DNA from: Clostridium sp. UBA1056
GTDB taxonomy: Bacteria > Bacillota > Clostridia > Clostridiales > Clostridiaceae
NCBI GenBank assembly: GCA_002316385.1
Contig: DCDL01000041.1
Location: 59,437 to 119,259 of the forward strand
Direction of reading: 5' to 3'
Length of the DNA: 59,823 bases
Part shown: in pieces, positions 58,957-59,823 of the stretch
Layout of the letters: every line of letters starts with the position of its first letter
How positions within the stretch are numbered: the first letter of the stretch is position 1
The notes under the pieces: generated by a model
What the model was told of the DNA's origin: nothing
Databases searched by the model: none
The model's input: only the letters and a program-made list of their open reading frames with translations
Position numbers and translations under genes: made by a program

Positions 58957-59661
58957 TTAATTATGTTTTTCAATCTTATATCCAACACCCCATACTACCT
59001 TTATGTATTCAGGTTCTTTAGAGTTAATCTCAATTTTTTCACGCATTCTTCGAATATGAACAGTTACTGTATTCTCACTATGGAAGAAAGGTGATTTCCA
59101 TACATTTTCATATATCTCCTTTATAGAAAATACTTTGCCAGAGTTGGAGGCTAGCAACAGTAAAATACCATATTCTGTAGCTGTAAGTTTTAAAGGTTCA
59201 CCTCGTAGCGTTGCAGATTTTAGGGTTGTATCAATAATTAAATCTTTAATTACAATTTTATCTTTTAAATTTACATTTTCTATATCAAGAGGTTTTTCGT
59301 ATCTTCTTAGCTGAGATTTAACTCTAGCTATGAGCTCAAGATGATTAAAGGGTTTAGTTATATAATCATCAGCACCGCTATTTAATCCTATAATTTTATC
59401 GAGATTTTCGGATTTAGCAGATAGAATTATTATAGGAATATTCCTATTTTCTCTAATTTTTAAGCAGGTCTTTATACCATCAAGCTTAGGCATCATTACA
59501 TCTAATAATATTAAATGTATTTTTTCCTCTTCTAAAATTTGAAGCGCTTCAATTCCATCATAAGCCTTAAGTACATTTAAGCCCTCACGGTTTAAATATA
59601 TTTCTATAGCATTGCAGATTTCAACTTCATCATCTACTACTAAAATATTGAAATTTGACAT
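58957..59661 (-). CDS. OmpR-family response regulator
   Basis: The 234-residue regulator has a receiver domain (NILVVDDEVEI, phosphoacceptor Asp54 in LLDVMMPKLDG, IIILSAKS, DYITKPF) and a C-terminal winged helix (LTATEYGILLLLASNSGKVF, then TVTVHIRRMREKIE). It pairs with the kinase gene directly downstream on the same strand, and the stop and start are 14 bases apart. The ATG at 59661 is taken. A GTG at 59676 is nearly on top of the AAAGGTGG site. No transporter or other target gene of the system lies inside the window. Confidence 0.93.
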   Translation of the reverse strand: MSNFNILVVDDEVEICNAIEIYLNREGLNVLKAYDGIEALQILEEEKIHLILLDVMMPKLDGIKTCLKIRENRNIPIIILSAKSENLDKIIGLNSGADDYITKPFNHLELIARVKSQLRRYEKPLDIENVNLKDKIVIKDLIIDTTLKSATLRGEPLKLTATEYGILLLLASNSGKVFSIKEIYENVWKSPFFHSENTVTVHIRRMREKIEINSKEPEYIKVVWGVGYKIEKHN

Positions 59662-59823
59662 ACTATTACGCACCACCTTTTATTTTAAAACAATTTTTAT
59701 AGTATTCAATTAATATTTTACAACATAATCATTCAAAAAGTATTAAGACTTTCTTACTTAATTAAAATAATTATATTTTAAGCTAAAAAAAGAATAACTC
59801 ATAATTAATCTAAATTTAATCTA

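Noticed and set aside
1..59823. CRISPR arrays, tRNA or rRNA genes, prophage genes, toxin genes
   Set aside because: No regularly spaced repeats, cloverleaf sequences, phage structural genes or known clostridial toxin motifs were seen on either strand by reading. A dedicated scan was not run.

Overview
The window is a stretch of a low-GC Firmicutes chromosome, most likely Clostridium sensu stricto. The reasons are the very A/T-rich codon use, strong GGAGG-type ribosome binding sites, and the gene set: hybrid cluster protein, arcABC, FeoAB, an asparagine T-box, a class I preQ1 riboswitch and DUF3793/DUF1858/DUF1599 proteins. No tRNA or rRNA gene, CRISPR array, prophage or plasmid backbone was seen. 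Most of the window is chromosomal housekeeping and transport.

Layout. 0.2-3 kb: hybrid cluster protein and an AraC/GyrI-type regulator. 3-12.6 kb: a decaying accessory patch. It holds an Eis-like acetyltransferase, a broken O6-methylguanine methyltransferase, an ABC-F ATPase split by one TAG codon behind a leader with a possible short peptide and a terminator, a TIM-barrel protein and a GNAT enzyme. It also holds remnants of a HAD hydrolase (two separated pieces), a second ABC-F, a GNAT enzyme, a nucleoside deaminase and a DUF434 protein, and an intact DEAD-box helicase. 12.6-16.4 kb: alanine racemase, a MocR-type regulator and a DUF445 protein. 16.4-18.9 kb: a preQ1-I riboswitch, two terminators and a three-gene operon (nucleoside hydrolase, ECF S component, atypical radical SAM protein) that fits salvage of queuosine/queuine to preQ1. 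18.9-27.4 kb: D-Ala-D-Ala ligase, nicotinate phosphoribosyltransferase, an IS1595-family remnant, a DUF1599 protein, an SDR, MurE and a phosphoesterase. 27.6-30.6 kb: a Zur-like repressor with a zinc ABC transporter. 30.6-33.1 kb: threonine aldolase and a MerR-methyltransferase fusion. 33.3-40.5 kb: arginine catabolism (arcA, arcB, arcC, then arginase) with small redox and metal-domain proteins and an SDR. 41-48.3 kb: an amidohydrolase and a complete oppBCDFA operon. 48.4-51.8 kb: T-box-controlled asnA and pyrG. 51.9-57 kb: iron genes, namely a flavodoxin behind two Fur-box-like sites, a dead DUF3793 gene, feoA/feoB and a divergent DtxR-family regulator. 57-59.7 kb: a two-component system.

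How the genes fit together. Metal homeostasis recurs (Zur/Znu, Fur-box flavodoxin, Feo/DtxR). Nitrogen use links arginine deiminase, arginase, peptide uptake and asparagine synthesis. Cell-wall precursor enzymes (Alr, Ddl, MurE) are scattered. The patch at about 4-12.6 kb is notable for relics of antibiotic-response genes with leader hairpins, and for dispersed palindromic repeats that also occur near 14, 40, 53 and 56 kb. All calls come from reading the sequence. No database search, alignment or folding program was run, and family names rest on recognised motifs.
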